Of a DNA stretch of 64,000 nt, positions 24,599 to 34,104 are shown piece after piece. Source of the DNA: Desulfovibrio sp. JC010 (GTDB lineage Bacteria > Desulfobacterota > Desulfovibrionia > Desulfovibrionales > Desulfovibrionaceae); the NCBI RefSeq assembly GCF_010470675.1, contig NZ_VOIQ01000007.1, positions 165,117 to 229,116 on the forward strand. The letters are read 5' to 3'. Made by a program: the position numbers and the translations under genes. Each line of letters begins with the position of its first letter. Within the stretch, counting starts at the first letter, position 1. The notes under the pieces were generated by a model that was not told the origin of the DNA, did no database searches, and saw only the letters and a list, made by a program, of their open reading frames with translations.

Positions 24599-26686
24599 TT
24601 AAATCTCTACGGTACCCGCAGACATGATTCTTACGCTCGCAGGAATCTCGGCCTGCGATATTACAGGTATGGTAGGCAAGAAGCGTACCATCAGTTGAGC
24701 CAAGTGGCTTCTCAGCTGAGGAGCACATAAAAGCACCGGCTGACCGTCAGTTTCCAGTACACCTTCCGCCGCAGTGTTGACGGACTGGATGAGCTGCTGG
24801 GCACTGCCGGGGTCGAGGGCCAGAAAACCGCCGGTTTCGGAGGAGCGTATCGCATCGTTGAGCTTGGCGTCCGCATTGGGGCCGAAGGTCAGGATGGGCA
24901 GGCTGCCGTCGCTGGCAAGGTAAGGCTTGATAATGGTCCTGCTCATGTGGGAGCGGACGTATTCAGTCAGCTGGTTGGGGTCCGGAATAGAGGGACCGTA
25001 GTCAGCCATGGCTTCAACGATGGTCAGCAGGTCACGTATGGATACGTTTTCGCGCACAAGGTTCTGGAGAACTTTCTGGACCACGCCGAGAGAAAGGATG
25101 TTGGGAACAAGGTCTTCAACAGCCTTGGGAGCGCGCTTGGAAAGGTTGTCCAGCAGATCTTGTGTTTCCTGCCTGCCGAGGAATTCGCCGAGGTTGCGAC
25201 GGAATACTTCGGTAAGGTGGGTGGCGATAACTGTTGACGGATCGACAACGGTGTAGCCTGCGAGCATGGCTTCTTCCTTCTGGGTGTCGGGAATCCAGAC
25301 AGCGGGAAGGTTGAATGCGGGCTCGACGGTTTCAATACCTTTGATCCTGTGCTTGGCGTCGCCCGGATCCATGGCCAGCTGATGGTCGATGAGGATTTCA
25401 GCGGAGGCCACGGCGTTACCCTTGATGAGTACGCGGTATTCACCGGGTTTGAGCTGCAGGTTGTCACGCAGATGCAGTGACGGAATAATGACACCCATAT
25501 CCAGAGCGTACTGACGGCGGATGGATCGGATACGTGAGAGCAGGTTGCCGCTCTGTTCTTCGTCCACCAGCGGGATCAGGCCGTAGCCGACTTCCAGTTC
25601 GAGGGAATCCAGAGGCAGCAGGGCCTGTACCTCTTCGGGGCTGTCCAGTGAAGGCTGTTCGGCCTTTGCTTTCTGTGCTTTTTCCTCTTGCTGCTGCTCT
25701 TCGGCTTCAGCGTCACGTCCGAGCAGGGAAACAGCGTAGACAATCGCTGCAAGGCAGAGAAAGGGGATGGTGGGCATGCCGGGTACGATACCGAAGACCA
25801 CAAGGATGACGGATACCAGCTTGAGTGCCCGGGAATGATAAGTAAGCTGTCCGATGAATTCTTCACCCATCTTGGCTTCGGCAGCGGCACGGGAAACAAT
25901 GATACCTGCGGAAGTGGAGATAATCAGTGAAGGGATGGTGGAGACGAGACCGTCACCGATGGTCAGCAGGGTGTAGGTCTGGGCTGCGTCGGTCCAGTGC
26001 ATTCCTTTCTGGAGTACACCGATGAGGATACCGCCGATGATGTTGATGGCGGTGATCATGATACCTGCGTTGACGTCCCCCTGTACGAACTTACCGGCAC
26101 CGTCCATGGCACCGTAGAAATCTGATTCGCGGCGCAGGTCTTCACGCTGCTCGCGAGCTTCGTCTTCATTGATCAGTCCGGAGTTGAGGTCCGCTTCAAT
26201 GGCCATCTGTTTACCGGGCATGGCGTCAAGGGTGAATCTGGCGGCTACTTCCGCGATACGTGTGGTACCGGAAACGATAACAGTTTTGTTCAGGATGAAC
26301 AGGATCATAAAAATGACGATACCGATGACGTAGTTACCACCGACAACAAATTCACCGAAGCTTTGAATAACGCTACCTGCTGCCGACGTACCTTCATCTC
26401 CGTACAGCAGGATGGCACGGGTTGTGGCCACGTTCAGGGCCAGCCGGAGCAGGGTGGTTACCAGCAGCAGTGAGGGAAAGATGGAAAATTCAAGGGGTGA
26501 TTCCAGGAACATGGCGGTGATCAGGATGACCAGTCCCAGTGAAATACTCACTGTGAGCATGAAGTCGATAAACATGGTCGGCAGGGGAATGAGCATAACG
26601 AAGAGAATCATTACAACTCCGCCCGCGAGAAGGACATCCCCCTGCTTGGCAAATTGCTGGTAATTTATCACTTTTGATTCGGCCAT
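24599..26686 (-). CDS. flhA: Flagellar export gate protein FlhA
   Basis: A 695-residue membrane protein of the flagellar type III export gate. Seven to eight transmembrane segments lie between about 18 and 320, and the conserved FHIPEP-type signature region is seen as EADLNSGLINEDEAREQREDLRRESDFYGAMDGAGKFVQGD. The cytoplasmic C-terminal part (about 350-695) is the nonameric ring that receives chaperone-substrate complexes. A charged linker with EEQQQEEKAQKAKAEQ separates the two. Length and domain order are normal. The gene lies 69 bases after flhB and 13 before flhF on the same strand. Confidence 0.97.
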   Translation of the reverse strand: MAESKVINYQQFAKQGDVLLAGGVVMILFVMLIPLPTMFIDFMLTVSISLGLVILITAMFLESPLEFSIFPSLLLVTTLLRLALNVATTRAILLYGDEGTSAAGSVIQSFGEFVVGGNYVIGIVIFMILFILNKTVIVSGTTRIAEVAARFTLDAMPGKQMAIEADLNSGLINEDEAREQREDLRRESDFYGAMDGAGKFVQGDVNAGIMITAINIIGGILIGVLQKGMHWTDAAQTYTLLTIGDGLVSTIPSLIISTSAGIIVSRAAAEAKMGEEFIGQLTYHSRALKLVSVILVVFGIVPGMPTIPFLCLAAIVYAVSLLGRDAEAEEQQQEEKAQKAKAEQPSLDSPEEVQALLPLDSLELEVGYGLIPLVDEEQSGNLLSRIRSIRRQYALDMGVIIPSLHLRDNLQLKPGEYRVLIKGNAVASAEILIDHQLAMDPGDAKHRIKGIETVEPAFNLPAVWIPDTQKEEAMLAGYTVVDPSTVIATHLTEVFRRNLGEFLGRQETQDLLDNLSKRAPKAVEDLVPNILSLGVVQKVLQNLVRENVSIRDLLTIVEAMADYGPSIPDPNQLTEYVRSHMSRTIIKPYLASDGSLPILTFGPNADAKLNDAIRSSETGGFLALDPGSAQQLIQSVNTAAEGVLETDGQPVLLCAPQLRSHLAQLMVRFLPTIPVISQAEIPASVRIMSAGTVEI

Positions 26687-26755
26687 GATTTTGACACCCC
26701 TTTCAGGTCTTGTTTTTTCTGTGGCATTTCTACCCCGGAAGAGGTGTGCAGGCCT

Positions 26756-27817
26756 TTATTTACGCGTGAATTTGTTCAGTTTTGCAAGTATTGCCGCGAC
26801 AGCCTTGTAAAGTTCTTCCGGAATGATGTCACCGATCTCAACCTGTTTATACAAAGCCTGTGCCAAAGGCTTGTTCTCACGGATAGGCACTTTGTTTTCG
26901 CGGGCTATTTCCTTGATGCGTTCAGCCACTTTGTTCATTCCTTTGGCAAGGACCAGCGGGGCCGGGGCTAGTATAGCGTCATATTTCAGGGCGATGGCGT
27001 AGTGGGTCGGGTTGGTGATAACCACATCTGCATTGGGTACTTCAGCCATCATGCGCTGCTGAAGCATAGCCATCATTTTCTGTTTCTGTTGCTGTTTGAT
27101 TTTCGGATCACCTTCTGCCTGTTTTCGTTCGTCTTTGACTTCATCCTTGGTCATTTTCATTTCTTCATGGTAATTCCAGCGCTGGTACCAGAGGTCTATT
27201 ACAGCCAGAATAAGCATGGGCAGCATGGTGTAGGTGACCATTTTATATCCGATACTGAGTACATAAATAGCCAGTTCATGGGCACTGGAATAGAACAGAG
27301 GCAGAAAATTTCCAACTTCATTTTTGATAATTATGTAAGGGGCGATCCCGACGATTACCGCAAAAAGAATACTCTTAATGAGCCTGATTGCTGTCTTTAT
27401 ATCGAGCATCAACTTTTTCAGCCCGGACATCAGGTTGAACATCTTGCCGAATTTCGGTTTGAAAACTTTAGTGGTCCACAGGCTTCCTACCTGAAGCCGC
27501 AGAACAACGAAGGCGACAAAAGCAATGAAGAGGAAAAGAGGCAGCAGAATTAGGGCCAGTCTTTGTGAGCACCATTGGAAAAGCTGGTAAACAGACTGTT
27601 TGTCGAGTTGGGTGAAAATTCCTTTGGTAAAGAACCATTGGAATATTTCGTAGAACTGCTCGTAGTAGAAGTCCATGATTGCCCGCAGACAGACCACACC
27701 CGCAATGAGGGTCATGGTTTTGCCCATTTCTTCCCCTTTGGCGACACTTCCGTCCTGGCGTGCTTTGTTAAGCCGTTTGGGCGTCGCCTTTTCAGTTCTA
27801 CTAGGGTCTTTAGCCAT
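26756..27817 (-). CDS. flhB: Flagellar export switch protein FlhB
   Basis: A 353-residue membrane protein that switches export specificity from hook to filament subunits. Four transmembrane segments are visible within about 35-210 (MTLIAGVVCLRAIMDF; LALILLPLFLFIAFVAFVV; ILFAVIVGIAPYI; TMLPMLILAVIDLW). The cytoplasmic part carries the autocleavage motif NPTH at 269-272 in VITNPTHYAIALKYD. The N-terminus, KDPSRTEKATPKRLNKARQDG, is the usual one. It starts 11 bases after fliR and both belong to one transcript. Confidence 0.97.
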   Translation of the reverse strand: MAKDPSRTEKATPKRLNKARQDGSVAKGEEMGKTMTLIAGVVCLRAIMDFYYEQFYEIFQWFFTKGIFTQLDKQSVYQLFQWCSQRLALILLPLFLFIAFVAFVVLRLQVGSLWTTKVFKPKFGKMFNLMSGLKKLMLDIKTAIRLIKSILFAVIVGIAPYIIIKNEVGNFLPLFYSSAHELAIYVLSIGYKMVTYTMLPMLILAVIDLWYQRWNYHEEMKMTKDEVKDERKQAEGDPKIKQQQKQKMMAMLQQRMMAEVPNADVVITNPTHYAIALKYDAILAPAPLVLAKGMNKVAERIKEIARENKVPIRENKPLAQALYKQVEIGDIIPEELYKAVAAILAKLNKFTRK

Positions 27818-27828
27818 TCTGCTTCCTC

Positions 27829-28632
27829 CTAGTTGCCAATGGGCAGGTCCGGCGGGCTTCCGGCTTTAATGATGCTTAAAAGATAGGCGGGCAGGTCGGC
27901 TACAAATTCTCCTACATGCAGGGCCAGAACATTAAAGACGAGACCGAGGACAAAGAATCCGGCCATAATTTTAAGGGGGAATCCGAGCATGAGTACGTTC
28001 ATCTGCGGGGCCATCTTACTGATCAGTGCCAGACCTAGGTCGACCACAAAGATGGTGGCGATAATGGGTGAGGCGACTTTTACCGCGAGGACGAGCAGGT
28101 CCTTGGAGATAACCATTATCTGGCTTGTCAGGGTGGACGAAATGAATATCTGGCCCGGGGGAATGTATTTGAAACTTTCCACCATGGCTGACATCAGATA
28201 GAGGTGGCCGTTGATGCTCAGGAAGACCAGAATTGCGCACATGTACAGGAAGTGGGCGGTGACCGCTTCATTGACTCCGGTCACCGGGTCGAGGACGTTG
28301 ACCATGGAAAAGCCCATCTGTACGCCGATGAGGTTACCCCCGGTCTGGATCGCGGCGAACATTACATGCACTGAAATCCCCAGAACCAGTCCGAGTACAA
28401 GTTCACCAAGTATCATCAGGGCTATGTAGTATGGGCTGGCCGGCATGAGGCTGCCGTCAAAGCCGACATAGGGCCAGATGCCCAGTGTCAAAACAAGTGT
28501 CAGGGCGGCCTTTACCGGGTTTGGGATGGATTTTCCTCCAAAAAAAGGCATTAAAAACAGCACAATACTAACCCTGAACAGGGTTAGGTAAAAGCTCATC
28601 AGGTCGCTGGGTTTGAAATCAAAAAAAGTCAT
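27829..28632 (-). CDS. fliR: Flagellar export gate protein FliR
   Basis: A 267-residue, very hydrophobic protein with about six membrane segments; FliR forms the export gate together with FliP and FliQ. The family pattern includes FRVSIVLFLMPFFGGKSIPNPVKAALTLVL at the start, LGLVLGISVHVMFAAIQTGGNLIGVQMGFSMVNVLDP in the middle and FPLKIMAGFFVLGL near the end. It is the first gene of the - strand flagellar run; FliP and FliQ are not in this window. A possible sigma-54 promoter lies 23-39 bases upstream. Confidence 0.96.
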   Translation of the reverse strand: MTFFDFKPSDLMSFYLTLFRVSIVLFLMPFFGGKSIPNPVKAALTLVLTLGIWPYVGFDGSLMPASPYYIALMILGELVLGLVLGISVHVMFAAIQTGGNLIGVQMGFSMVNVLDPVTGVNEAVTAHFLYMCAILVFLSINGHLYLMSAMVESFKYIPPGQIFISSTLTSQIMVISKDLLVLAVKVASPIIATIFVVDLGLALISKMAPQMNVLMLGFPLKIMAGFFVLGLVFNVLALHVGEFVADLPAYLLSIIKAGSPPDLPIGN

Positions 28633-28654
28633 GCTGTCCTCGTTTCAAACAGGT

Positions 28655-28671
28655 CTGCAAATTCAGGACCT
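28655..28671 (-). promoter_or_regulatory. Possible sigma-54 promoter of the fliR operon
   Basis: On the - strand AGGTCCTGAATTTGCA keeps the GG and GC dinucleotides with the required ten-base gap and an intact TTTGCA -12 element. The -24 element is only partly matched. It would start transcription close to the fliR gene, where early flagellar genes often use sigma-54. Confidence 0.35.
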
Positions 28672-28750
28672 ATTCTTCGAGTTCTATTACCACCAAGAGC
28701 CGCATAGGGCAAAGGGGGATAGGGGATATCTCTATTTTTTAAGAACAAAA

Positions 28751-28789
28751 TCAAAAAAAGGTCCGCGAAGATAGTTCTTTGCGGACCTT
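28751..28789 (-). terminator. Terminator of the M23 peptidase gene
   Basis: A 13-base stem (28758-28770 with 28777-28789, one G-U pair), six-base loop, followed on the - strand by a run of seven T. It lies 20 bases beyond the stop at 28810. Confidence 0.92.
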
Positions 28790-28809
28790 GGTGTTCTTTT
28801 TTGTCTCGG

Positions 28810-29715
28810 CTAGTTTAGGATGTAGCGCATGGGGTTGACCGGAACTCCGCCAAGCCGCACTTCGTAGTGGACATGGGGGCCGGTGGAACGCCCTGTGTTG
28901 CCTGCGTAACCGATAAGTTCGCCGCGGGTTACAACCTGACCTTTTTTAACGATCTGCTGTTTCATGTGACCGTAGCGGGTGGAGAGGTTGGCTCCGTGGT
29001 TGATTTTAATGAGTTTGCCGTAACCGCCCTGTTTGCCGGAAAAGGATACAGTCCCTTTTGCCGGAGCATAAATGGGGGTTCCGATGGGGCAGGAAATGTC
29101 AATACCCTTATGGTATTCACGTTTTCCTGTGAATGGGGAACTTCTCCAGCCGAAGGGAGAGGTTACCCAGCCTTCGGCCGGCCAGATGGAAGGGGTGGCA
29201 TCCAGTGCGTCCTGTTTGGAGCGCATGGAGTGGATGATTTCCTGCTGGCGTACTTCTTCAAGTTTGGCTTCTGTGCTGAGCTGGGCGAGAAAGTCGTGCA
29301 TTTTACGGACAAGGAGTTCCTGTCTGTAGAGGGGCAGATAATTGTTGGAGAATTCTGCTCCGGTGGAACCGCCTTTGGGGGCTACGTTCTGGACGTTGCC
29401 CTGATCAAGGTTGATCATGACCCGCAGTTTGGAGTCGAAATTGCGGACCCGGTCAAGGTCCTGCGAAATATTCTGCATTTTCTGGGAAAGGGAAAGCAAC
29501 TGGGCTTTTTGTTCCTGAACAGCCTTTTCTGCACGGGCAAGGTTGTTTTCCAGTCCGGAATAGTTCTGGTAATATTTCCAGAGGTATATGTTGCCTCCGG
29601 CCAGACCTGCGACAATTGCGAAAATGAAGAAGAATATCCATCCGCGAAGCTGGAATTTGCGGGCGTTGTCGCAGGGGTTTTTAAAAATTACTACGTGATA
29701 TTTTTTTGATAGCAT
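28810..29715 (-). CDS. M23 family (LytM) peptidase with membrane anchor
   Basis: A 301-residue cell-envelope endopeptidase. One transmembrane helix (about 26-47) is followed by a coiled coil (about 55-105) and a C-terminal LytM domain. The zinc site is complete: H202 and D206 in HKGID, and the HxH at 281-283 (GPHVHYEV). It should therefore be an active peptidoglycan peptidase acting in the periplasm, unlike EnvC-type proteins that have lost zinc residues. Likely roles are cell-wall turnover or division. The gene is transcribed alone, with a terminator after it and a gap of 75 bases to ttcA upstream. Confidence 0.94.
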   Translation of the reverse strand: MLSKKYHVVIFKNPCDNARKFQLRGWIFFFIFAIVAGLAGGNIYLWKYYQNYSGLENNLARAEKAVQEQKAQLLSLSQKMQNISQDLDRVRNFDSKLRVMINLDQGNVQNVAPKGGSTGAEFSNNYLPLYRQELLVRKMHDFLAQLSTEAKLEEVRQQEIIHSMRSKQDALDATPSIWPAEGWVTSPFGWRSSPFTGKREYHKGIDISCPIGTPIYAPAKGTVSFSGKQGGYGKLIKINHGANLSTRYGHMKQQIVKKGQVVTRGELIGYAGNTGRSTGPHVHYEVRLGGVPVNPMRYILN

Positions 29716-29790
29716 AATCAGTATGGGCCTTGTTTTATATATGACGCTTGAGTTTGTCTGGTTAACAGGCGCAATAAATTTGAAAAATTT

Positions 29791-30540
29791 TTAAGATGTT
29801 TTCATGTTTAAGTCAAGCTGCCAGCGTCTTAAAGCATTAAAAGTATTGTTTCTGGAGCCGGGCATTTTGCGCCATTCCTGCTCCAGCCAGCTGTTGATTT
29901 CGCTGCGCTTGGTGTTGTCGTCGGAGGGGCACTTGTTGTTCCAGACGGGCAGTTCCCACTGCCGGGCCGCTGCCTTGATGTATTTCTTTTCCAGCATAAG
30001 AGTGGGGCGGATAAGTTGTAATTTTCCTTGGAAAAAAGATTCATTTGCGGATAGGCCCTGAACGCGTCCGCTTTGCAGCATGTTCATGTGAAAAGTGGTT
30101 ACCAGATCGTCGGCTGTATGTCCGAGTGCCAGGTGGGTCAGGTCGTACTGGTCGCAGAGTTCGAACAGTCTTTTGCGTCTCAACCGGCTGCAGTAAAAAC
30201 ACGGAGATTTTTTTTTGTTTTCGGGTCCGTGCGCCCTCGGGCCGAAGTCGGTCAGCTCAATGTGTGAAGCAACTCCGTTCTCGCGACACCATTCAGAGAG
30301 GGGGTGGTGGTTTTCCGGGACAAATCCGGGGTTAACATGCAGGACCATGAGTTCTATATTAAATGGTATGATAGCCTGACGGATAAGCATGGTGCGGATA
30401 AGTACGAAGCTGTCTACGCCCCCGGATACAGCGATCCCTATACGGTCTCCGTCTTTGATCATCTCGGTTTTCTGCATAAGCATTCCGACGGTTGAAACGC
30501 ATTTTTTCTGGGCAAAGCTTAGTTTTCCCCATTTTGCCAT
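29791..30540 (-). CDS. ttcA: TtcA-like tRNA thiolation PP-loop ATPase
   Basis: A 249-residue PP-loop ATPase. The nucleotide-binding motif SGGVDS is at 39-44, and the CxxC pair is C114/C117 in PCFYCSRLRR. LGHTADDLVTT follows, the usual TtcA active-site region. TtcA makes 2-thiocytidine at position 32 of some tRNAs with an [Fe-S] cluster held by its cysteines. The protein is shorter than E. coli TtcA (311), at the C-terminus, which is normal for the group found in deltaproteobacteria and Firmicutes. A related CTU1-type role cannot be excluded. It lies upstream of the M23 gene on the same strand. Confidence 0.85.
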   Translation of the reverse strand: MAKWGKLSFAQKKCVSTVGMLMQKTEMIKDGDRIGIAVSGGVDSFVLIRTMLIRQAIIPFNIELMVLHVNPGFVPENHHPLSEWCRENGVASHIELTDFGPRAHGPENKKKSPCFYCSRLRRKRLFELCDQYDLTHLALGHTADDLVTTFHMNMLQSGRVQGLSANESFFQGKLQLIRPTLMLEKKYIKAAARQWELPVWNNKCPSDDNTKRSEINSWLEQEWRKMPGSRNNTFNALRRWQLDLNMKTS

Positions 30541-30658
30541 TTTATTCTCCGGGTCGACTTTAAGTAAGTTGTGGAAAAAATCGAGTTTATAATTTATTGA
30601 TAACCAAGTCAGGCGGAGATGTCCGACTGACGGGATGGGGATTTTGCCCTAAAATGTA

Positions 30659-30687
30659 TTGACATGCAAGTTTATATCTCTTATTTT
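30659..30687 (+). promoter_or_regulatory. Promoter of the DUF4340-rpoZ-dnaJ-moaC run
   Basis: A perfect TTGACA (30659-30664), 17-base spacer and TATTTT (30682-30687) lie 59 bases before the GTG start at 30746. Confidence 0.65.
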
Positions 30688-30745
30688 AACAAATTGCTCC
30701 GTTGTTGAATAGTGTCGTGAGTCTGCTAATCCCAAGGTGCTGTTT

Positions 30746-32056
30746 GTGCTGAAAAGGTTTTTAATTTTTTTGACTCTGGTCTCCATTGTTTGCGGAGCCT
30801 TTTATTTGAGTTCCCCGAAAAGTCCGGTGGAACGCGCAGAGCCTGTTTGGCCTGTTCTCAATAAGGAACAGGTGGACAGGCTAGACGTGTGTCCGCTGGA
30901 TAAGGGCTGCTTTTCTCTTGTGCGCAGGGCGGACGGCTGGGGTGTGGTTCAGCACGGCTGGAACGGCACAGTGGAAGCTGATCTGGAAAAAGTTGAAGCT
31001 CTTCTCGACGTACTTGCGCAGGACAAGGCTTTTCGCTGTCTTGGGCAGATTTCTGGAGGCGTGTCTGCCGAATATGGATTTGAAATTCCCCGGGTGCGCA
31101 TTGCCGCCGGCGGTGGGCAGGAGCAGACAGTTACAGTCGGCTCCGAGAGTCCTTCGGGGGAAGGTTTTTACGCTTTGAATTCCAAGGAAAAGAACAGCCT
31201 TTTCCTTCTTGATAAAGATTTTGTCAGCAGCTGCGAATTTCCGGCGGAATATTATTATAATATGTTCCTGTTGCCGGGGCAGCCGGATAAGGTCCAGTCC
31301 ATTTCGCTGGGCCACGGCGGTTCTTTTTCATGGACTCTGGTCCGCAAGAAGGGTCCGTTTACCTTTTCGTTTCCGGCATCGCTTAGCGGTAAAGAGGCCA
31401 GCGGTGGAGATGTCGATCTTTTTCTTCACTCCCTGCTGGAGGTTCCGGCTAAAGGCATCGTTGCCACAGGACCGGGGAAAGAAAGCAGGATTGTGCTGAA
31501 TATCGAGATTGCTCTGCCTGGAAACAAGGTGGAGACTCTGGAAATTTTCGAACCGGCCGGGGAGGGCGGACATTACATTGCCCGTTCTTCCGCGCAGAGC
31601 GGTTTTTTGGTTCTTAGCAAAGAACATTATGAGCAATTGGACAGAAAAGCTTTCAGCATGCAGCAGCGAAATGTTGTTTCCGTGGCTACCGGAAAGCTCG
31701 GTTCTGTAAAGGTTGTTCAAGGCAACCAGACTTTTACCGGAATCAAATCCGATAAAAGCTGGATTAATTTTGAGGATAAAAAGCCGCTGCTGGGCATTGA
31801 CATGTCTCTGTGGCGACTTAATGAATTAAAATTCGAGGCGGAACCGGCGCAGACTCTTTCGGAAAGTTCCGAAAAGGTCATGGATCTGGATTTACTGGAC
31901 CAAAACGGCGAGCGTGTCGTTATGGTGTCCTTTTTTTCCGATCCGGAACTTCCCGCCGGGCAATGTTGGCTTTCACTGGGTAACGGTACCGGGTACTATC
32001 CTGTATCGGACAAACTGCTGGAAGACCTGCAGGGCCAGATTCCTCTCAGAAAATAA
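30746..32056 (+). CDS. DUF4340 domain protein
   Basis: A protein of about 436 residues. An N-terminal hydrophobic segment (LKRFLIFLTLVSIVCGAFYL) anchors or exports it; the rest is periplasmic and rich in beta strands in repeated DUF4340-like units (YGFEIPRVRIAAGGGQEQTVTVGSES; LDLLDQNGERVVMVSF). The family is often beside ABC exporters of the Gld type, but no such gene is here, so the function stays unknown. I start at the GTG 30746 with AAGG eight bases upstream; a GTG at 30737 is an alternative. It is followed by rpoZ after 40 bases. A single cysteine pair (C-P-L-D-K-G-C) near residue 50 could form a disulfide. Confidence 0.8.
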   Translation: MLKRFLIFLTLVSIVCGAFYLSSPKSPVERAEPVWPVLNKEQVDRLDVCPLDKGCFSLVRRADGWGVVQHGWNGTVEADLEKVEALLDVLAQDKAFRCLGQISGGVSAEYGFEIPRVRIAAGGGQEQTVTVGSESPSGEGFYALNSKEKNSLFLLDKDFVSSCEFPAEYYYNMFLLPGQPDKVQSISLGHGGSFSWTLVRKKGPFTFSFPASLSGKEASGGDVDLFLHSLLEVPAKGIVATGPGKESRIVLNIEIALPGNKVETLEIFEPAGEGGHYIARSSAQSGFLVLSKEHYEQLDRKAFSMQQRNVVSVATGKLGSVKVVQGNQTFTGIKSDKSWINFEDKKPLLGIDMSLWRLNELKFEAEPAQTLSESSEKVMDLDLLDQNGERVVMVSFFSDPELPAGQCWLSLGNGTGYYPVSDKLLEDLQGQIPLRK

Positions 32057-32096
32057 CCGGGGCTTATCCCGGTAAAACCATTGTGTTGGAGATCGC

Positions 32097-32318
32097 ATGG
32101 CAAGAATCACCGTTGAAGATTGTCTGGCTGAGGTTGGTAACAGATTCCTTATTGTCCAGATGGCCATTAAAAGAGTGAAGCAGTACCGTGAAGGATACAC
32201 TCCTCTTGTTGAATCCAAAAACAAAGAAATTGTAACCGCACTCAGGGAAATTGCCGCTACCAAGGTTCTTCCCGAGAGCTACCACACTGCTGACGGTAAA
32301 AAGCCCGGCAGCGAATAA
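32097..32318 (+). CDS. rpoZ: RNA polymerase omega subunit
   Basis: This 73-residue protein has the omega pattern: [10 protein letters not shown] at the start, [15 protein letters not shown], and [12 protein letters not shown]. Omega assists assembly of the beta-prime subunit into RNA polymerase. The length is normal for the subunit in this group. The dnaJ start follows three bases after its stop, so they share a transcript and probably ribosomes. Confidence 0.96.
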   Translation: MARITVEDCLAEVGNRFLIVQMAIKRVKQYREGYTPLVESKNKEIVTALREIAATKVLPESYHTADGKKPGSE

Positions 32319-32321
32319 GCT

Positions 32322-33443
32322 ATGTCAAAACGTTGTTATTATGAAGTTTTAGAAGTTACCCGGGAATCTCAGGAAGGTGAAATCAAAAGGGCTTATCGCA
32401 AAAAAGCCATGGAATTTCATCCTGACCGTAATCCGGGTGACGCGCAAGCTGAAGAAAATTTCAAGGAAGCTGCAGAAGCTTATGATGTTCTGCGCGACCC
32501 TGAAAAACGAAGCCGTTATGACCGTTTCGGCCATGAAGGCGTGAACGGCATGAACGGCGGTTTCGGCGGATTCCAGTCTTCCGAAGATATTTTCGGTGCT
32601 TTCGGTGATATTTTCGGTGACATTTTCGGTTTCAGCGGCGGCGGACGCGGCGGAAGCCGCATGCAGGCCGGTTCCGATCTCAGGTATAACCTGACCGTTT
32701 CCTTCCGTGATGCGGCCAAGGGTACCGAAGTCGAACTGAATATTCCGGTGACCGATACCTGTGATACCTGCGACGGCAGCGGTGCCGCACCCGGAACCAC
32801 CCCGGAAACCTGCTCCCATTGCGGTGGCAGGGGGGCTGTTGAGCAGACTCAGGGGTTTTTCCGTATTTCCGTTCCCTGTCCCGCCTGTAACGGCCGGGGC
32901 AAGGTCATCACCAATCCCTGCCCTGAATGTCATGGCGGAGGTTATGTGCGCAAGCAGAAGGACCTGAATGTCCGCATCCCTGCCGGTGTGGATAACGGTT
33001 CCCGTCTGCGTCTGCGCGGCGAAGGTGAAGCCGGAATGAACGGCGGTCCCCACGGTGACCTTTACGTGGTCATCACTGTGGAGCCGGACAAAGTATTCAA
33101 GCGTCAGGGTCAGGATCTGGTTCTGAGTACGGAAATTACCTTTGTACAGGCTGCACTGGGCTACAAGCTGGAAATACCCACCCTTGATGATCCCATCGAA
33201 ATGGACGTCCCCAAGGGGACCCAGAGTGGCGAGGTTTTCCAGCTGCGCGGATTAGGTCTTCCTTACCTCGGCAGTTCCCACAAGGGCGACCTGCTTGTGG
33301 AAGTAAAGGTCAAGACTCCCACCGGCTTAAGCAGCAGGCAGGAAGAACTTCTCAGGGAATTCGAAGCCCTTGATGAAGAGAAGCCCATGAAAAAGGTGAA
33401 AAAGCTTTTCAAAAAAGCAAAAGATAAAGTGATGGGTGAGTAG
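32322..33443 (+). CDS. dnaJ: Chaperone DnaJ
   Basis: A 373-residue type I J-protein that stimulates DnaK ATPase. The J domain carries HPD in EFHPDRNPG, followed by a Gly/Phe-rich stretch with repeated IFGDIFG units, then four CxxCxGxG zinc motifs (CDTCDGSG, CSHCGGRG, CPACNGRG, CPECHGGG) and the two C-terminal peptide-binding domains. All parts are complete. It is located between rpoZ and moaC rather than beside dnaK/grpE. Confidence 0.98.
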   Translation: MSKRCYYEVLEVTRESQEGEIKRAYRKKAMEFHPDRNPGDAQAEENFKEAAEAYDVLRDPEKRSRYDRFGHEGVNGMNGGFGGFQSSEDIFGAFGDIFGDIFGFSGGGRGGSRMQAGSDLRYNLTVSFRDAAKGTEVELNIPVTDTCDTCDGSGAAPGTTPETCSHCGGRGAVEQTQGFFRISVPCPACNGRGKVITNPCPECHGGGYVRKQKDLNVRIPAGVDNGSRLRLRGEGEAGMNGGPHGDLYVVITVEPDKVFKRQGQDLVLSTEITFVQAALGYKLEIPTLDDPIEMDVPKGTQSGEVFQLRGLGLPYLGSSHKGDLLVEVKVKTPTGLSSRQEELLREFEALDEEKPMKKVKKLFKKAKDKVMGE

Positions 33444-33444
33444 C

Positions 33445-33921
33445 ATGAGTGAGTTTTCCCACATTGATGCCGAAGGCAATGCGACAATGGTGGACGTGGC
33501 TGCCAAGGCCGACACCAAACGTACCGCCATTGCCAAAGGAAAGGTAATCCTCAACGAGGAGACTTTCAATCTGCTGCAGAAGCAGGCCCTCCCCAAAGGG
33601 GACGCCCTTGCTTCCGCAAAGATCGCAGGTATCATGGGGGCCAAGGAAACTCACCGCCTTATCCCGCTCTGCCATCCCATTGCACTCAGCTATGTTGACG
33701 TGCGTTTTGCCGTTAACGAAGCCGAACTGACCATTGAAGTGGAAGGCGAGGCCCGCTGTACCGGGAAAACCGGAGTAGAAATGGAAGCACTGGTTGCCGT
33801 ACAGGTCGCCTGTGCCACCATCTACGACATGTGTAAGGCCGTACAGAAGGATGTGATTATTTCCGATGTGCGACTCGTCTACAAAGACGGAGGCAAGTCC
33901 GGGACTTTTCGGGCAGAGTAA
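33445..33921 (+). CDS. moaC: Cyclic pyranopterin monophosphate synthase
   Basis: MoaC turns the product of MoaA into cyclic pyranopterin monophosphate, the first stable intermediate of molybdenum cofactor synthesis. The 158-residue protein has the family's LIPLCHPI segment, the GVEMEALVAVQVACATIYDMCKA helix and the KDGGKSG loop. I use the ATG at 33445, which is one base after the dnaJ TAG with GGGTGAG upstream. A GTG at 33436 would add three residues. The product serves the molybdopterin oxidoreductase found in this window, though other mo genes are not here. Confidence 0.97.
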   Translation: MSEFSHIDAEGNATMVDVAAKADTKRTAIAKGKVILNEETFNLLQKQALPKGDALASAKIAGIMGAKETHRLIPLCHPIALSYVDVRFAVNEAELTIEVEGEARCTGKTGVEMEALVAVQVACATIYDMCKAVQKDVIISDVRLVYKDGGKSGTFRAE

Positions 33922-33948
33922 ACTTTACCAATTTAAAGATTGAATTAG

Positions 33949-33986
33949 GCCGCAATATCTTTCGGGATATGGCGGTCTTTTTTGTG
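33949..33986 (+). terminator. Probable terminator of the rpoZ-dnaJ-moaC run
   Basis: An imperfect hairpin, GCCGCAATATC with GATATGGCGGT, short loop, is followed by CTTTTTT. Confidence 0.65.
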
Positions 33987-34104
33987 GAATTAATTTGTTT
34001 CCTTTGGGGTGTGGTCTTTTTGCAACCCCACTTGCTCCTGATTATGTTTTGGAATAGGGTAAGTATAAAATTTATCATAAATCTATTAACATAAGGGGCT
34101 AGTT